From the NCBI GenBank assembly GCA_963682005.1, contig OY820914.1, positions 3,224,001 to 3,288,000 on the forward strand: a stretch of 64,000 nt of DNA, written 5' to 3'. Under the pieces are notes generated by a model that saw nothing but the letters and a program-made list of their open reading frames with translations, was not told where the DNA came from and made no database searches. Shown here piece by piece: positions 37,473-46,522 of this stretch. The DNA is from CAIYUC01 sp963682005. GTDB taxonomy: Bacteria > Bacteroidota > Bacteroidia > Bacteroidales > FEN-979. Positions within the stretch are counted from its first letter, which is position 1; every line of letters begins with the position of its first letter. A program made the translations under genes and the position numbers.

Positions 37473-38330
37473 TTGAAATTATCACAGAAAATAGAGGAGA
37501 AATTTTTCAAGGTGCTGATGATCATCGCCACCTACTTTATTCTTACGATCCTCATACTGATCATTTACAGCATATTTGAGAAAGGATTGAAATCGCTGAG
37601 CTGGGAGATCCTTACGCAGGTACCGAAAGGAGGCTATTATTACGGAAAAGGCGGAGGTATCCTGAATGCCATTCTCGGGTCGCTTTGCCTCGCTGTCGGC
37701 GCCACGATCCTGGCTTTTATCATTGGCCTTCCGGTGGCCTTGTATATCAATGTATTTCTTGTCCGCCGGAAAAAGATTGTTGCGCTGATCCGTTTTCTGC
37801 TTGATCTTATCTGGGGGATCCCATCCATCGTTTACGGCGCTTTTGGCTTTTCGGTCATGATCTACCTTGGCATCCAAACCTCGCTCCTGGCAGGGATCAT
37901 CACTGTTACCCTGTTCATCCTGCCGATCATGATCCGCTCAATGGATGAAATATTGCGTACGGTTCCCATCGGGTTGATGGAAGCTTCGTATTCAGTGGGA
38001 TCAAATCAATCGGAGACCGCCTTTAAGATCTTTACCCGGCAGGCCAGTTCCGGAATAGTAACGGCCGTCCTTCTTTCTTTCGGACGGGGGATTGGAGATG
38101 CCGCTTCGGTTTTGTTTACTGCAGGGTATACGGATAATCTCCCTAATTCACTTATGGAACCAGTCGCCACTTTGCCACTTTCGATCTTTTTCCAGCTTTC
38201 ATCGCCGGTGCAGGCGGTCCAGGAACGTGCTTATGCATCAGCACTGGTTCTGACTTTTATCATTCTGGTGGTCAGCTTATTTTCCCGGGGATTGGGAAAA
38301 CGTTACCATAAAACGAAAATCAATTTTTAA
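37473..38330 (+). CDS. pstA: Phosphate ABC transporter permease PstA
   Basis: A 285-residue inner-membrane permease with six predicted helices and the docking loop LMEASYSVGSNQSETAFKIFTRQASSGI. It forms the channel with PstC. The start is a TTG one nt after the pstC stop; the next in-frame ATG would cut into the first helix. PstB follows 19 nt later. Confidence 0.93.
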   Translation: MKLSQKIEEKFFKVLMIIATYFILTILILIIYSIFEKGLKSLSWEILTQVPKGGYYYGKGGGILNAILGSLCLAVGATILAFIIGLPVALYINVFLVRRKKIVALIRFLLDLIWGIPSIVYGAFGFSVMIYLGIQTSLLAGIITVTLFILPIMIRSMDEILRTVPIGLMEASYSVGSNQSETAFKIFTRQASSGIVTAVLLSFGRGIGDAASVLFTAGYTDNLPNSLMEPVATLPLSIFFQLSSPVQAVQERAYASALVLTFIILVVSLFSRGLGKRYHKTKINF

Positions 38331-38349
38331 CGGAAAGAACATTGGGATC

Positions 38350-39111
38350 ATGACGGAAAATCCAAAAATACTAATCAAAGACCTGAATGTTCACGCCGGT
38401 AAGCATCAGATACTGAAAGATATTAACATCAGGATCCCGGAAAAGAAGATCACGGTTATCCTCGGACCTTCCGGTTGCGGAAAAACCACGCTTCTGAAAT
38501 GCATGAACCGGCTGACTGACCTCTATCCCGAACTGAAGGTAACAGGGGATATCAAGATCAACGGAAACAACATCCTGGAAGCAAAAGAAGATATTTACAA
38601 ACTCAGGCAGCAAATGGGACTTCTTTCCCAGAGGCCCTATCCGTTACCAATGACGATCTATAACAACATTGCATACGGGATAAGGCTTCTCGGAGTGAGG
38701 AGCAGGAGAGAGATCAACCGGCTCGTCGTTAACTACCTTCAACAGGCAAACCTTTGGGATGAAGTTAAAGACAGGTTGCGCGAGCCTGCATCCCGGTTGT
38801 CGATCGGTCAGCAACAACGGCTGTGCCTTGCCCGCGGACTTGCAGTAAATCCTGACATCATTCTCGCGGATGAGCCGACTTCTGCCCTTGATCCGATCTC
38901 GAGTCAGTACATCGAACAGAAATTCGTGGAGCTGAAGCATGATTACACGATCGTCCTGGTCACGCACATCCTCCGCCAGGCAAGGCGTATCGCTGATTAT
39001 GTCGTGTTCATGTACCTGGGAGAGGTGATCGAGCAGGGTGATGTTCACGAGGTGTTCGACAACCCGAAAATGGAAAGGACAAAGTCGTACCTCAGCGGTA
39101 CTTTCAACTAG
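38350..39111 (+). CDS. pstB: Phosphate ABC transporter ATP-binding protein
   Basis: A 253-residue ATPase that powers phosphate import through PstCA. Walker A GPSGCGKTT, signature LSIGQQQRLCLARGL (LSIGQ in place of LSGGQ, as in PstB), Walker B IILADEPTSALDP and H-loop VTHILRQARR are present. The N-terminal INVHAGKHQILKDI-type strand and the region KCMNRLTDLYPEL are PstB-specific. It ends the operon. A 17-bp inverted repeat lies just downstream. Confidence 0.96.
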   Translation: MTENPKILIKDLNVHAGKHQILKDINIRIPEKKITVILGPSGCGKTTLLKCMNRLTDLYPELKVTGDIKINGNNILEAKEDIYKLRQQMGLLSQRPYPLPMTIYNNIAYGIRLLGVRSRREINRLVVNYLQQANLWDEVKDRLREPASRLSIGQQQRLCLARGLAVNPDIILADEPTSALDPISSQYIEQKFVELKHDYTIVLVTHILRQARRIADYVVFMYLGEVIEQGDVHEVFDNPKMERTKSYLSGTFN

Positions 39112-39118
39112 CACGATG

Positions 39119-39230
39119 AATTTTCTTTCACGAAGATCCACAAAGAAGTCACGAAGGTTATCGAAGACTGAATAAGCAATTCTTCGTGGACCTTCTTTTA
39201 AACCTTCATGTAACTTCGTGAAAGAAAATT
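39119..39230. repeat. Long inverted repeat with 17-bp perfect arms after pstB
   Basis: AATTTTCTTTCACGAAG (39119-39135) is the exact reverse complement of 39214-39230. The 78-bp middle has further CACGAAG/CTTCGTG elements. It lies between the convergent pstB and radical SAM genes, and could act as a bidirectional terminator or be a small mobile repeat. Its wording (TTCACGAAGATCCACAAAGAAG) resembles the repeats that frame the GxxExxY gene. Confidence 0.85.
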
Positions 39231-39297
39231 TTCTCACTTGGTTGTAACATGTTTTCCGGAGGAGAATTCTTTCCCGGATCAATTCCTGAATATCTGA

Positions 39298-40293
39298 TCA
39301 ACTGGAATAATCAGATTTTTTATTCGCATACTTTTTTCCCTGCCAGCTGTCCCTGGCCTCCATTTCCGCTTCAATAAGCCGTAGTATTTCGTCATTTCGA
39401 AGAAGGCCCCAGTTATGGCTTTCGATGAACCGTGGAGGGACTTCCCCCGTGAATCGCTCGACCACGATGGCAGGATTCAGTTTCTCGATGAAAGGGATGA
39501 TGAAATCGATGTAATCCCTGAGGGTGAATACGTGAAAGAGGGTGGGATTTGAATGGAATTCGTGTTCAATGGCAGTCCCTTTTACAATCTGGAGCTGATG
39601 GAACTTCACAGTATCCACAGGCAATTCCGAAATAATACCCGCCATCTTCATCATATCGCCGGCTGTTTCGCCCGGCAATCCAAAAATAAAATGAGCCCCG
39701 GTGTGGATCCCAAGCGAATGGGTTTTTATGATGACCTGTCGAGACAGGTCAAACGAATGTCCGCGATTGATCCGTTCCAGTGTTTTCTCATGAACCGACT
39801 CAACCCCGTATTCAATCTGGATATAATATTTCCGGGCCAGTTCTGAAAGATACCCCAGTTTTTCATCATCCACGCAATCAGGGCGGGTTCCTATAACAAG
39901 ACCGGCAACACCCGGGAAAGAAAGGGCTTCTTCGTATTTTTCCTTCAGAACATCCATTGTTCCGTATGTATTGCTGAAAGGCTGAAAATAGACCAGGAAT
40001 TCCGATGCCCTCCGATATCGCCTTGCATGAAATTCGATTCCCTTCCGGATTTGCTCCGTGATCGATTCTTCGGGGTTGCAATAGGAGGGGTTGAATGCCT
40101 TGTTATCACAGTATGTGCAGCCACCCGTGCCGGTTATGCCGTCGCGGTTCGGACAGGTAAACCCGGCATCCACAGCGACTTTCTGGACGCGGCCTCCGAA
40201 AAGTTTCTTAATGTATTCAGAATAGGAATTGTATCTCCGGTCGTTTCCCCAGGGATATCTTCCATTATCTATTGCCAATTGCTCATTGCTCAT
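39298..40293 (-). CDS. Radical SAM protein, TIGR01212/YhcC family
   Basis: A 331-residue radical SAM enzyme. The cluster cysteines are Cys48 in GFTCPNRDG and the pair in GGCTYC (about 61 and 64), the unusual long spacing of the YhcC/TIGR01212 family. Other family blocks are VYFQPFSNTYG, IGTRPDC, EYGVESVHEKTL and HFIFGLPGE. The reaction is unknown. The listed ATG at 40293 lies inside a 7-bp repeat array, so residues 1-9 are encoded by repeat sequence; the conserved part begins at YPWGNDRRYNSYS. It is on its own transcript, behind the terminator of the VOC gene. Confidence 0.93.
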   Translation of the reverse strand: MSNEQLAIDNGRYPWGNDRRYNSYSEYIKKLFGGRVQKVAVDAGFTCPNRDGITGTGGCTYCDNKAFNPSYCNPEESITEQIRKGIEFHARRYRRASEFLVYFQPFSNTYGTMDVLKEKYEEALSFPGVAGLVIGTRPDCVDDEKLGYLSELARKYYIQIEYGVESVHEKTLERINRGHSFDLSRQVIIKTHSLGIHTGAHFIFGLPGETAGDMMKMAGIISELPVDTVKFHQLQIVKGTAIEHEFHSNPTLFHVFTLRDYIDFIIPFIEKLNPAIVVERFTGEVPPRFIESHNWGLLRNDEILRLIEAEMEARDSWQGKKYANKKSDYSS

Positions 40294-40326
40294 TGCTCAT
40301 TCTTCATTGCTCATTCTTCATTGCTC
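40278..40326. repeat. Seven-unit 7-bp array ATTGCTC covering a start codon
   Basis: Units ATTGCTC at 40278, 40285, 40292, 40306 and 40320, and ATTCTTC at 40299 and 40313. On the minus strand it reads GAGCAAT, and the likely start codon of the radical SAM gene (40293-40291) is inside. The array supplies several in-line ATG codons in different frames. Confidence 0.9.
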
Positions 40327-40346
40327 ATTAAACATCGCTGATTCCG

Positions 40347-40380
40347 ACAAAAAGAAACCGCCCTTTTGGGACGGTTTCTT
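40347..40380 (-). terminator. Intrinsic terminator of the VOC-protein gene
   Basis: On the minus strand AAGAAACCG pairs with CGGTTTCTT (arms 40380-40372 and 40360-40352; one C/A mismatch further in), followed by TTTGTC. It is 23 nt after the VOC stop. Confidence 0.8.
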
Positions 40381-40402
40381 CATTCTTATGATTCATCACA
40401 AT

Positions 40403-40813
40403 TCACTTCTGATCGTTCATTGAAGGCTGAAGCAGGCTCACCCTGTTTCCTTCCGTATCGATGAACGAAACATACCATCCGATGCCGGGGATTTCCATGG
40501 GCTCACCGATAACATTGCCACCGGCGCTCATGACTTTCTTCATTGATTCCAGGATCTCATCCACGGCGATCACGATGGAAGGATACTGGGCTGGCATATC
40601 GGTTGTCTTCGGGTAAAACCCTCCGTTGATCGCGCCGGGCATCTTTGGCCGCCCGTTCTCATCCATCTCCGTGGTGGCTACCGTAACGTAGTTTCCCATT
40701 TCTTCACCAAGCAGCTGTGCCTGCCATCCGAATACTCCGGAATAGAAATCAGCCATCCGCTTCCTGTCTTCTGCCGGCATTTCAAAATGCACGACGGGAT
40801 TCATCTTGCTCAT
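40403..40813 (-). CDS. VOC-superfamily (glyoxalase-like) protein
   Basis: A 136-residue small protein of the vicinal oxygen chelate fold. VVHFEMPAEDRKRMADFYSGVFGWQ opens the first module, and IDEILESMKKVMSAGGNVIGEPMEIPGIGWYVSFIDTEGNRVSLLQP closes it, the pattern of the glyoxalase/bleomycin-resistance family. The reaction cannot be named. ATG 40813 is used because upstream in-frame codons to 40900 read as non-coding sequence. It has its own terminator. Confidence 0.88.
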   Translation of the reverse strand: MSKMNPVVHFEMPAEDRKRMADFYSGVFGWQAQLLGEEMGNYVTVATTEMDENGRPKMPGAINGGFYPKTTDMPAQYPSIVIAVDEILESMKKVMSAGGNVIGEPMEIPGIGWYVSFIDTEGNRVSLLQPSMNDQK

Positions 40814-41013
40814 ACATTTTAATTTTAATGGGTTAATAATCCTCTTGTGATCTGTATTTCTACTGCGTGATAACCCATGGTCCGGGAAATTCTTTCTCAC
40901 AATTTCCTCACCCCGGAATCACGATGCAAAGTTAAATCGAACGGGAGAAGATTGAATGAAAAATTAAAAATTTGAATTAAGAATGAACAATTAAAAATGA
41001 CAGGGCCAGTGCA

Positions 41014-41724
41014 TTATTCGATTTTAAAAAGGATGATGCGTATCCTGATGTTATTATAAAAGGTATAATCGAATTCTGCAAATCCGATTTTTTCATTGAA
41101 CAACGTAGTCAGCGAAGATATTCCCAATACGGAATCGCTTTCTGAACGTATCATCCAGCAGTCGTACTGCGTTGATCCGATTTCGCGCGTCACATGACCG
41201 GTATATTCATACCTGTTGTTTAATTTCAGGTTTTCCCAATCTCCCCAGCCTTTGCCGGTATATGTGATGTTGCTGAATTTTTTATTCATTTCACAGGGCA
41301 ATGCTGCATAAGGAAAAGGCGCAACTTCCGTGATGGAAAACTGGTTGTGCCTCGGAGGATGGATCCAGAATTTGCGTTCGTTTTCAATCGCTCCCGTTGA
41401 ATCTAAATTCACCCATCCGATCGAATAAATATGCTTATTTGCCATCGCATCCGGAGATGGCCGTGGATAATTCCAGATCACAGTCTGCTGAACCCCCGGT
41501 TCCGGCTTCCAGGGAATCTTCGTTGTTGTAAACCAGATCGTATCCCGGATAAATATCATGTTGGCCGAATCGGAGTATAGGGTTAAATAACTGAATGTTC
41601 TCTCTTTATCGAGAATCCTTTCCTGGGCGCTCAGGTTTTGGGATGTGAATAAGCAGATGACAAGCCCGCTTACACACTTAAGGAAAGATAAAACACAGCC
41701 AACCCTGACTTTTTTGATTGTCAT
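41014..41724 (-). CDS. Unrecognised exported protein
   Basis: A 236-residue protein with a signal peptide (about 1-34, ending NLSAQ). The body is rich in aromatic residues and beta-forming stretches (WFTTTKIPWKPEP, WGDWENLKLNNRYEYTGHV) and has two cysteines. I do not recognise the family. It lies 23 nt after another unknown exported protein on the same strand, so the two are likely co-transcribed. Nothing in the sequence indicates an enzyme. Confidence 0.65.
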   Translation of the reverse strand: MTIKKVRVGCVLSFLKCVSGLVICLFTSQNLSAQERILDKERTFSYLTLYSDSANMIFIRDTIWFTTTKIPWKPEPGVQQTVIWNYPRPSPDAMANKHIYSIGWVNLDSTGAIENERKFWIHPPRHNQFSITEVAPFPYAALPCEMNKKFSNITYTGKGWGDWENLKLNNRYEYTGHVTREIGSTQYDCWMIRSESDSVLGISSLTTLFNEKIGFAEFDYTFYNNIRIRIILFKIE

Positions 41725-41747
41725 CGAAGTCTTCTTTCAATCGCAGG

Positions 41748-42521
41748 TTACTTTTTAATGAATTTTTCAATTCCCGGTCCTTCATTCGTCAATGCTATCG
41801 TATTCCTTGTCAATGCTTCGTATGCAGCTTTGTTGATCTTCTTCCTGCCCAGCCCCCCCGGGTATGCACGCCCCATGGTGGCATATTCCTCCCAGCCAAG
41901 GGTAACGAAATCATCCATAAAAACCACGGAAGTGCTGATCTTTTCATCATAGATGGAAAAACTATAGGTCGTATCTTTCTGGTTCTTCCAAACCAGCAGA
42001 TCCAGGTATTTCCCTGTTTGTCCGAACCCGGTGGTATGATACCCGAACGAGGATATATACCTTTTCAGGTAAACATCGATGGTGTCTTCGGGCCACATGC
42101 CTGAACCGAGGGGAGTCAAATGAAAAATGGCGGTGAAATAGGTGCACAGGTCTTTCTTCAGCAGGGTGTCATACTTGTTCGAGTTGGTCAGCAATGAGGA
42201 TCTCCAGTAGTCCCTGTAAATTGTCAGCAGGTCAATCACCGACGAGTTCAGGCCTTCCGGGAAACCGCTCTTATCGGTATCGTATTTAAACCGGTTTTCA
42301 AAAGCCGTCTTGAATTTCAGATCTTTTGCGGAGAGTTTTTTCGAATCATAAAGTTCCATGATTCGTAAAGCCGGGGTGATATTACCGTCGAGGCAATATG
42401 CATATATCTTTTCATAGTCGATCTTTGCACTATCGTTCTGCACAACCAGGGCATAAGAGTTCAACCCTGCAAGAAGGAACGAAAAAAGCACGATCCGTCT
42501 ATTCCATTTCAATGCTGACAT
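41748..42521 (-). CDS. Unrecognised exported protein
   Basis: A 257-residue protein with a signal peptide (about 1-25, LLAGLNSYA). The mature part is mixed helix and beta and includes FHLTPLGSGMWPEDTIDVYLKRY. I cannot assign it. It is the first gene of a two-gene unit with the 236-residue protein downstream. No membrane segment other than the signal is seen. Confidence 0.65.
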   Translation of the reverse strand: MSALKWNRRIVLFSFLLAGLNSYALVVQNDSAKIDYEKIYAYCLDGNITPALRIMELYDSKKLSAKDLKFKTAFENRFKYDTDKSGFPEGLNSSVIDLLTIYRDYWRSSLLTNSNKYDTLLKKDLCTYFTAIFHLTPLGSGMWPEDTIDVYLKRYISSFGYHTTGFGQTGKYLDLLVWKNQKDTTYSFSIYDEKISTSVVFMDDFVTLGWEEYATMGRAYPGGLGRKKINKAAYEALTRNTIALTNEGPGIEKFIKK

Positions 42522-42729
42522 CTGAAAGCGTTGTCTGTTTGTTTCCTTTACTGTCCGAAAGGGAGTTTAAAATTACGTATTATTCCGGTGTGTCGAAGAT
42601 CAGTTATACTTATTTACCATTCCGGTTTTCATGATAATATTCATCGGATGAAAAACAAAAGTTCGCATCGGCTGCAATGAGGATAAAATTGTTGCTGATA
42701 ACATATCCCAGGCTTTCCATAGATATGAA

Positions 42730-44154
42730 CCTGATTAATTCATTAGAAACTTTTTCTTCAACAAAAATTTCGATTTGGGCGTGATATTTTCAATTTTTTG
42801 AAACAACCCGTCGAAAAAGGCCCTTCGTCGATCATTCACTGACATCACTAAAGTCGTTTTTCTGCTATGTCTGACAAGGTAACTCGCTATTGCAATGCAT
42901 TGGAACTTCAGGGTTGCCAAAGTCGGATCATGCTTGGAATTTATCAAAGCGATCTTGTATAGACTCATCAGATTATACGCTACACATACCCAGCGAAAGG
43001 CTGCTTCGGTGGCACCAAAATCTTCACAGCAAAAACCGTCAAGGCCGTAACTCTCTTTCAGTTCTCTGATTTGAGTTTCAGCTTCGGCCCTATGGCGGTA
43101 GAGTTCCCAGATAAGGGGATCGGCCAGTTCCAGATTCGTTACGAACGCCGAATAGAGGTAGTTGGAAAACTCATCGTATTCCTCAAACAAAGACTTGCCG
43201 CCGCAGTTTTGATATTTGCTTTTGCTTTTTCGGACAACCACTACCCTGCGGGCATGATCCCAACCCGTTAACTTGCATTCAATGGAACACATGTCTATTC
43301 CGTCGGAATACGAAACCCAGCTATCCGCTTCGAAGATGTTCCGGACCAAGCCTGCATACATTTTTGCTGCAACAATATACTTCAGTTCGTTTTCCTCGAG
43401 AATGTCCAACGTTGTTTCACTAAAGAAGCCACTGTCTGCTCTGACCAATCCTATGTTCGATTTGTCCAGGGTTTTAAGCAACATCGTGATAAAATCTTTG
43501 ATGTCTGTACTGCTGACGCTGTCGCCAGTGCGCATCCATGACTGTATTACCATTTTGGCTTCATCTGCAAAAGCGATTAAAGGATGATGAGAACCACGAC
43601 CTGGCTTTCTTGGATTATAGCCCACTTCAACACCTTCCTGATTGCCGTAACGGGTAATGACAGTAGAATCGATATCCACTGTGTGGTATTTTACCTTGAG
43701 TTTGGTAAACCACCAACGGTTAAGTTCGATAAAAACCTCATCGTTTAACTCGACATCAAACTTTTTAAAAAATCGGCTAAACGTGCTTTCACTTGCCATT
43801 CCTTTAGACCAACCAAACATCTCGCTGACTACTTTATCGTGTCTAAGCAGTCCGGCATGGGCCAAACGGCGTGCTCCAAGGATAACACTGACCAGAAAAC
43901 CTTCGATGATATCCACGGGATCATATCCCCTGTTAGAGCCTGGCTGAGGCAATGGTAACGAGGAGATCACGTCCTGAAGTCCGCTGTTCTGATAGAAGTT
44001 CTTTACGGTTGTCAGACCTCCGAATGGAGTGATCGGACGATCGGTGTACCTGATGTCAAAATCTGCATCCATCGGGTGTTAGTTGAAATGAACGATGAAG
44101 TTAGTGAAATCAGGCATAAGAGAAAAATGTTGTACTTTTATTGAATTGATCAGG
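42730..44154. mobile_element. IS1380-family insertion sequence with terminal inverted repeats and 5-bp target duplication
   Basis: The left end starts CCTGATTAATTCATTAG (42730) and the reverse complement of the right end is CCTGATCAATTCAATAA (ending 44154); 12 of the first 13 bases match. ATGAA stands on both outer sides (42725-42729 and 44155-44159), which is the expected short target duplication. The 1425-bp element contains one transposase gene, and the stop codon of that gene lies in the left repeat. It inserted in an intergenic site, so no gene was broken. Confidence 0.85.
42735..44072 (-). CDS. IS1380-family transposase
   Basis: A 445-residue DDE transposase. The family pattern is clear: DIDSTVITRYG (first Asp), LVRADSGFFSE (second Asp) and YRHRAEAETQIRELKESYGL (Glu). 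The start DADFDIRYTDRPITPFGGL is also typical of IS1380. Length is normal and no frameshift is seen, so the enzyme may be active. The stop TAA (42735-42737) is inside the left inverted repeat. The upstream 82 bp to the right end should contain its promoter. Confidence 0.95.
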   Translation of the reverse strand: MDADFDIRYTDRPITPFGGLTTVKNFYQNSGLQDVISSLPLPQPGSNRGYDPVDIIEGFLVSVILGARRLAHAGLLRHDKVVSEMFGWSKGMASESTFSRFFKKFDVELNDEVFIELNRWWFTKLKVKYHTVDIDSTVITRYGNQEGVEVGYNPRKPGRGSHHPLIAFADEAKMVIQSWMRTGDSVSSTDIKDFITMLLKTLDKSNIGLVRADSGFFSETTLDILEENELKYIVAAKMYAGLVRNIFEADSWVSYSDGIDMCSIECKLTGWDHARRVVVVRKSKSKYQNCGGKSLFEEYDEFSNYLYSAFVTNLELADPLIWELYRHRAEAETQIRELKESYGLDGFCCEDFGATEAAFRWVCVAYNLMSLYKIALINSKHDPTLATLKFQCIAIASYLVRHSRKTTLVMSVNDRRRAFFDGLFQKIENITPKSKFLLKKKFLMN

Positions 44155-44331
44155 ATGAATGTTTAAAATGATGATTTGCAATTTTGATTTCATTTAATTA
44201 CTAACGTTGCACGTCAGCCACAGTGTTGGATTTTGCATTTGTTAGCAATTGTGACCTATGCTTTGCTTGTCCCTGCGCAGTTGTCCACAGTGGGAGAAAT
44301 TGTCTTGGCCGAGCAACAAACAAGTGAGGAA

Positions 44332-45540
44332 TTATTTGTCCACGATAACTAATTTTTTTACCGTGATGGTTTTGTTTTCTTCTGTCAGCCGAACGAAATA
44401 CAGTCCGCTTGCGAGATTATTACGCGAGAAAACAACTGTCTGACCGCTGATGTTTTTTATTTGCGCAACTGTCTGCCCGAAACAGTTGTCCACTGTGAGA
44501 GTTGCGTTGTGAAAGGAATTATCTGTCTGCACGACTGTCTGTGAGGAAAAAGGATTTGGAAAAACAAAAATATTTACCGCGCTGGTTTCTTCATCAATAC
44601 CAACATTACCGGGGGAGTATTCCCAAAAGTCATCGGCGGTGGAAAAAGAACCACTTATTTGTCCAGTTCCTAAATAACCTTTATTACCGATTGAAAAACC
44701 CGAAGCAAATACGCGCGGAGCTCCTCCGAAATTGGCTTTAGCAGTCCATACATTTGTATTTGGGTCCCATTCCCAAAAATCAGATTTGTATTCCCCATCA
44801 TACCCTGTCCCAATATATCCTTTTCCGGCAAAACTGAAACCAACCGCTCCATATCTGGCAGTGCCTCCAAAGGATGCTTTTTCTGTCCATGTATTTAATG
44901 ATGGGTCATATTCCCAAAAATCATTTGAAAAAGGAAAACCAGTGCCAACATATCCCTTTGTCCCAATTGAAAAGCCAACAGCATTTCGTCTTTCACCTCC
45001 GGGAAAATCAGCTTTTTTTGTCCAAATATTTGTTCCCGGGTCATATTCATAGAAGTCACTATAGTTTGTAAAAGCATCATAACCCAATCCTATGTATCCT
45101 TTATTTCCAATGGCAAAACCTACAGCATCATAGCGTGCAGCACCTGGAAAATTTGATTTTGCTGTCCATGTGTTGGAGGATGGGTCATATTCATAAAAAT
45201 CATTAAAGGAAACCCAATTGGTTAGGCTCAGGGGATAAGCGCCTGTGCCAATGTATCCTTTTGTTCCAATTGAAAAACCTGCGAGATTTCCGCGGGCCGC
45301 TCCCGGGAATGATGCTCTTTGTATCCACACATTTGTGCCTGGGTCCCATTCCCAAAAATCATTGTAATAGGTTGTATAATTTGTACTGTTTCCTAGCCCG
45401 CAATAGCCTTTTGCTCCAATGGATAAAGCAAAGCTGAATTGCCGGGTGCTTCCCGCAAAATCTGCTTTAGATGTCCATAGATCTTGTGCATTAATAGCAG
45501 TTGACAGCCCAAACAAAACAATGAGGAGTTTTATTTTCAT
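44332..45540 (-). CDS. Secreted kelch-repeat protein with T9SS sorting domain
   Basis: A 402-residue exported protein. Signal peptide MKIKLLIVLFGLSTAINAQ, then about six kelch-like repeats of 45-50 residues (WTSKADFAG, FSIGTKGYIGTG, DFWEYDPSLNTWTEKASF) that should form a beta-propeller (about 20-310). The end, VFVFPNPFSSQ-like (here IFVFPNPFSSQTVVQ) to LYFVRLTEENKTITVKKLVIV, is a type A T9SS sorting domain. It is expected on the surface. It lies between two IS elements and just beside the IS1380 target site. Confidence 0.9.
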   Translation of the reverse strand: MKIKLLIVLFGLSTAINAQDLWTSKADFAGSTRQFSFALSIGAKGYCGLGNSTNYTTYYNDFWEWDPGTNVWIQRASFPGAARGNLAGFSIGTKGYIGTGAYPLSLTNWVSFNDFYEYDPSSNTWTAKSNFPGAARYDAVGFAIGNKGYIGLGYDAFTNYSDFYEYDPGTNIWTKKADFPGGERRNAVGFSIGTKGYVGTGFPFSNDFWEYDPSLNTWTEKASFGGTARYGAVGFSFAGKGYIGTGYDGEYKSDFWEWDPNTNVWTAKANFGGAPRVFASGFSIGNKGYLGTGQISGSFSTADDFWEYSPGNVGIDEETSAVNIFVFPNPFSSQTVVQTDNSFHNATLTVDNCFGQTVAQIKNISGQTVVFSRNNLASGLYFVRLTEENKTITVKKLVIVDK

Positions 45541-45631
45541 GATCTTATTTTTTTGGTTTCAATATATAGTCGTCAAATTTGGGAAATGTTTTCCATTTAT
45601 TTGAAGTCATTGTCAACGGAGAAAATTTTTG

Positions 45632-45898
45632 TTACCCTTTGTTAGATACTAATACATATAGCTGAATTAAAATGACTCCTAATGTAATTATTCCGGCAAA
45701 AATACCGAAGATTGAAAATCCTGTGTTTCTGGTTATCAATACAGATAAAACTGTCATTAACAATAGAATGATAAAACTAAGAACTGAAGTTGCCCAAAAT
45801 GGTAGTACAATAGTTTTTGAAATTGACTTTGTTCCAATAATAAACTGAAAAATAATTGGAAGAAGTAATAAAGAAAAACATAATAGGAGTGCAGCCAT
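45632..45898 (-). CDS. Small hydrophobic membrane protein, unknown
   Basis: An 88-residue protein that is almost entirely three membrane segments (about 1-20, 33-56 and 62-83), joined by short polar turns. No family is recognised. A plausible ATG opens it and it is not an antisense shadow of another gene. It could be a small integral membrane protein of the accessory region, or a chance AT-rich ORF. Confidence 0.5.
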   Translation of the reverse strand: MAALLLCFSLLLLPIIFQFIIGTKSISKTIVLPFWATSVLSFIILLLMTVLSVLITRNTGFSIFGIFAGIITLGVILIQLYVLVSNKG

Positions 45899-46384
45899 TA
45901 ATCAAATTTTTATTGCCACCCAACGATTATATCAACCATTGCGGTTATAATCTCATAATTCGATTTCCTTTTACTATGGTGAGTTGACTAGCAAACGAAT
46001 TGAAGTTATCATTACTCCCATAATTTTTTCCTAAGTAAAAATAATAAAAATCAACAAAAATAATATATGAGGGGAAAATATATTTAGCTGGCAAGGTGGT
46101 GAACTGGTGAGGTGGTGAACTGGTGAGTTGGTGAGTTGTCCTCGCTTTTGTGGAAATGACGTACAAAGAGTGAAAATCTGCGAAAATCTGCTTCTGATCT
46201 GCGAAAATCTCCTATGAATTAAAATCAGGCCTTGGAGGGTTGAGCTCATTTTTTTCTCTTGAAAGCAGGGTGGAAAATTATCCACTCCTACTTCCTCAAG
46301 AATGTTTTGTTGCCCATGCAAAGTTACCTCCTTTTTGTCCAGATTGTTTACTGATTTTTCTCAATCTCCTATTAGTAGTCCGCT
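45899..46384. other. Repeat-rich intergenic region between a membrane ORF and the IS110 element
   Basis: No gene is seen. It holds five 8-bp units of the AGGTGGTG/AACTGGTG type (46094-46133), a worn CGTCATT...GCG hairpin relic (about 46139-46156, reverse), and ATCTGCGAAA repeats (about 46175-46212). Confidence 0.6.
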
Positions 46385-46399
46385 TTCTTTCGGCCACAT

Positions 46400-46522
46400 G
46401 TATATATTAAAATGTCAGTAAAAATAGCCGGGCACAAACTGCGAAATGTAATTGGAATCACAAGATTTACGAAGTGCTCCAGCTTAACGTGATGAAATAT
46501 TCTGTAAACAATCATGGCTTTA
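46400..46522 (-). ncRNA. Candidate guide (bridge/seek) RNA region of the IS110-family element
   Basis: IS110-family recombinases use a non-coding RNA from the element ends to pair target and donor DNA; in IS1111-group elements it lies downstream of the gene. This 123-bp stretch between the transposase stop and the candidate right repeat has no ORF. No secondary structure was computed, so this is placed by position alone. Confidence 0.25.

Noticed and set aside
44155..44331. Possible integron attC-like site (CTAACGTTGCAC ... TGTTAGC)
   Set aside because: The end does not fit GTTRRRY and no integrase gene or cassette array is present.
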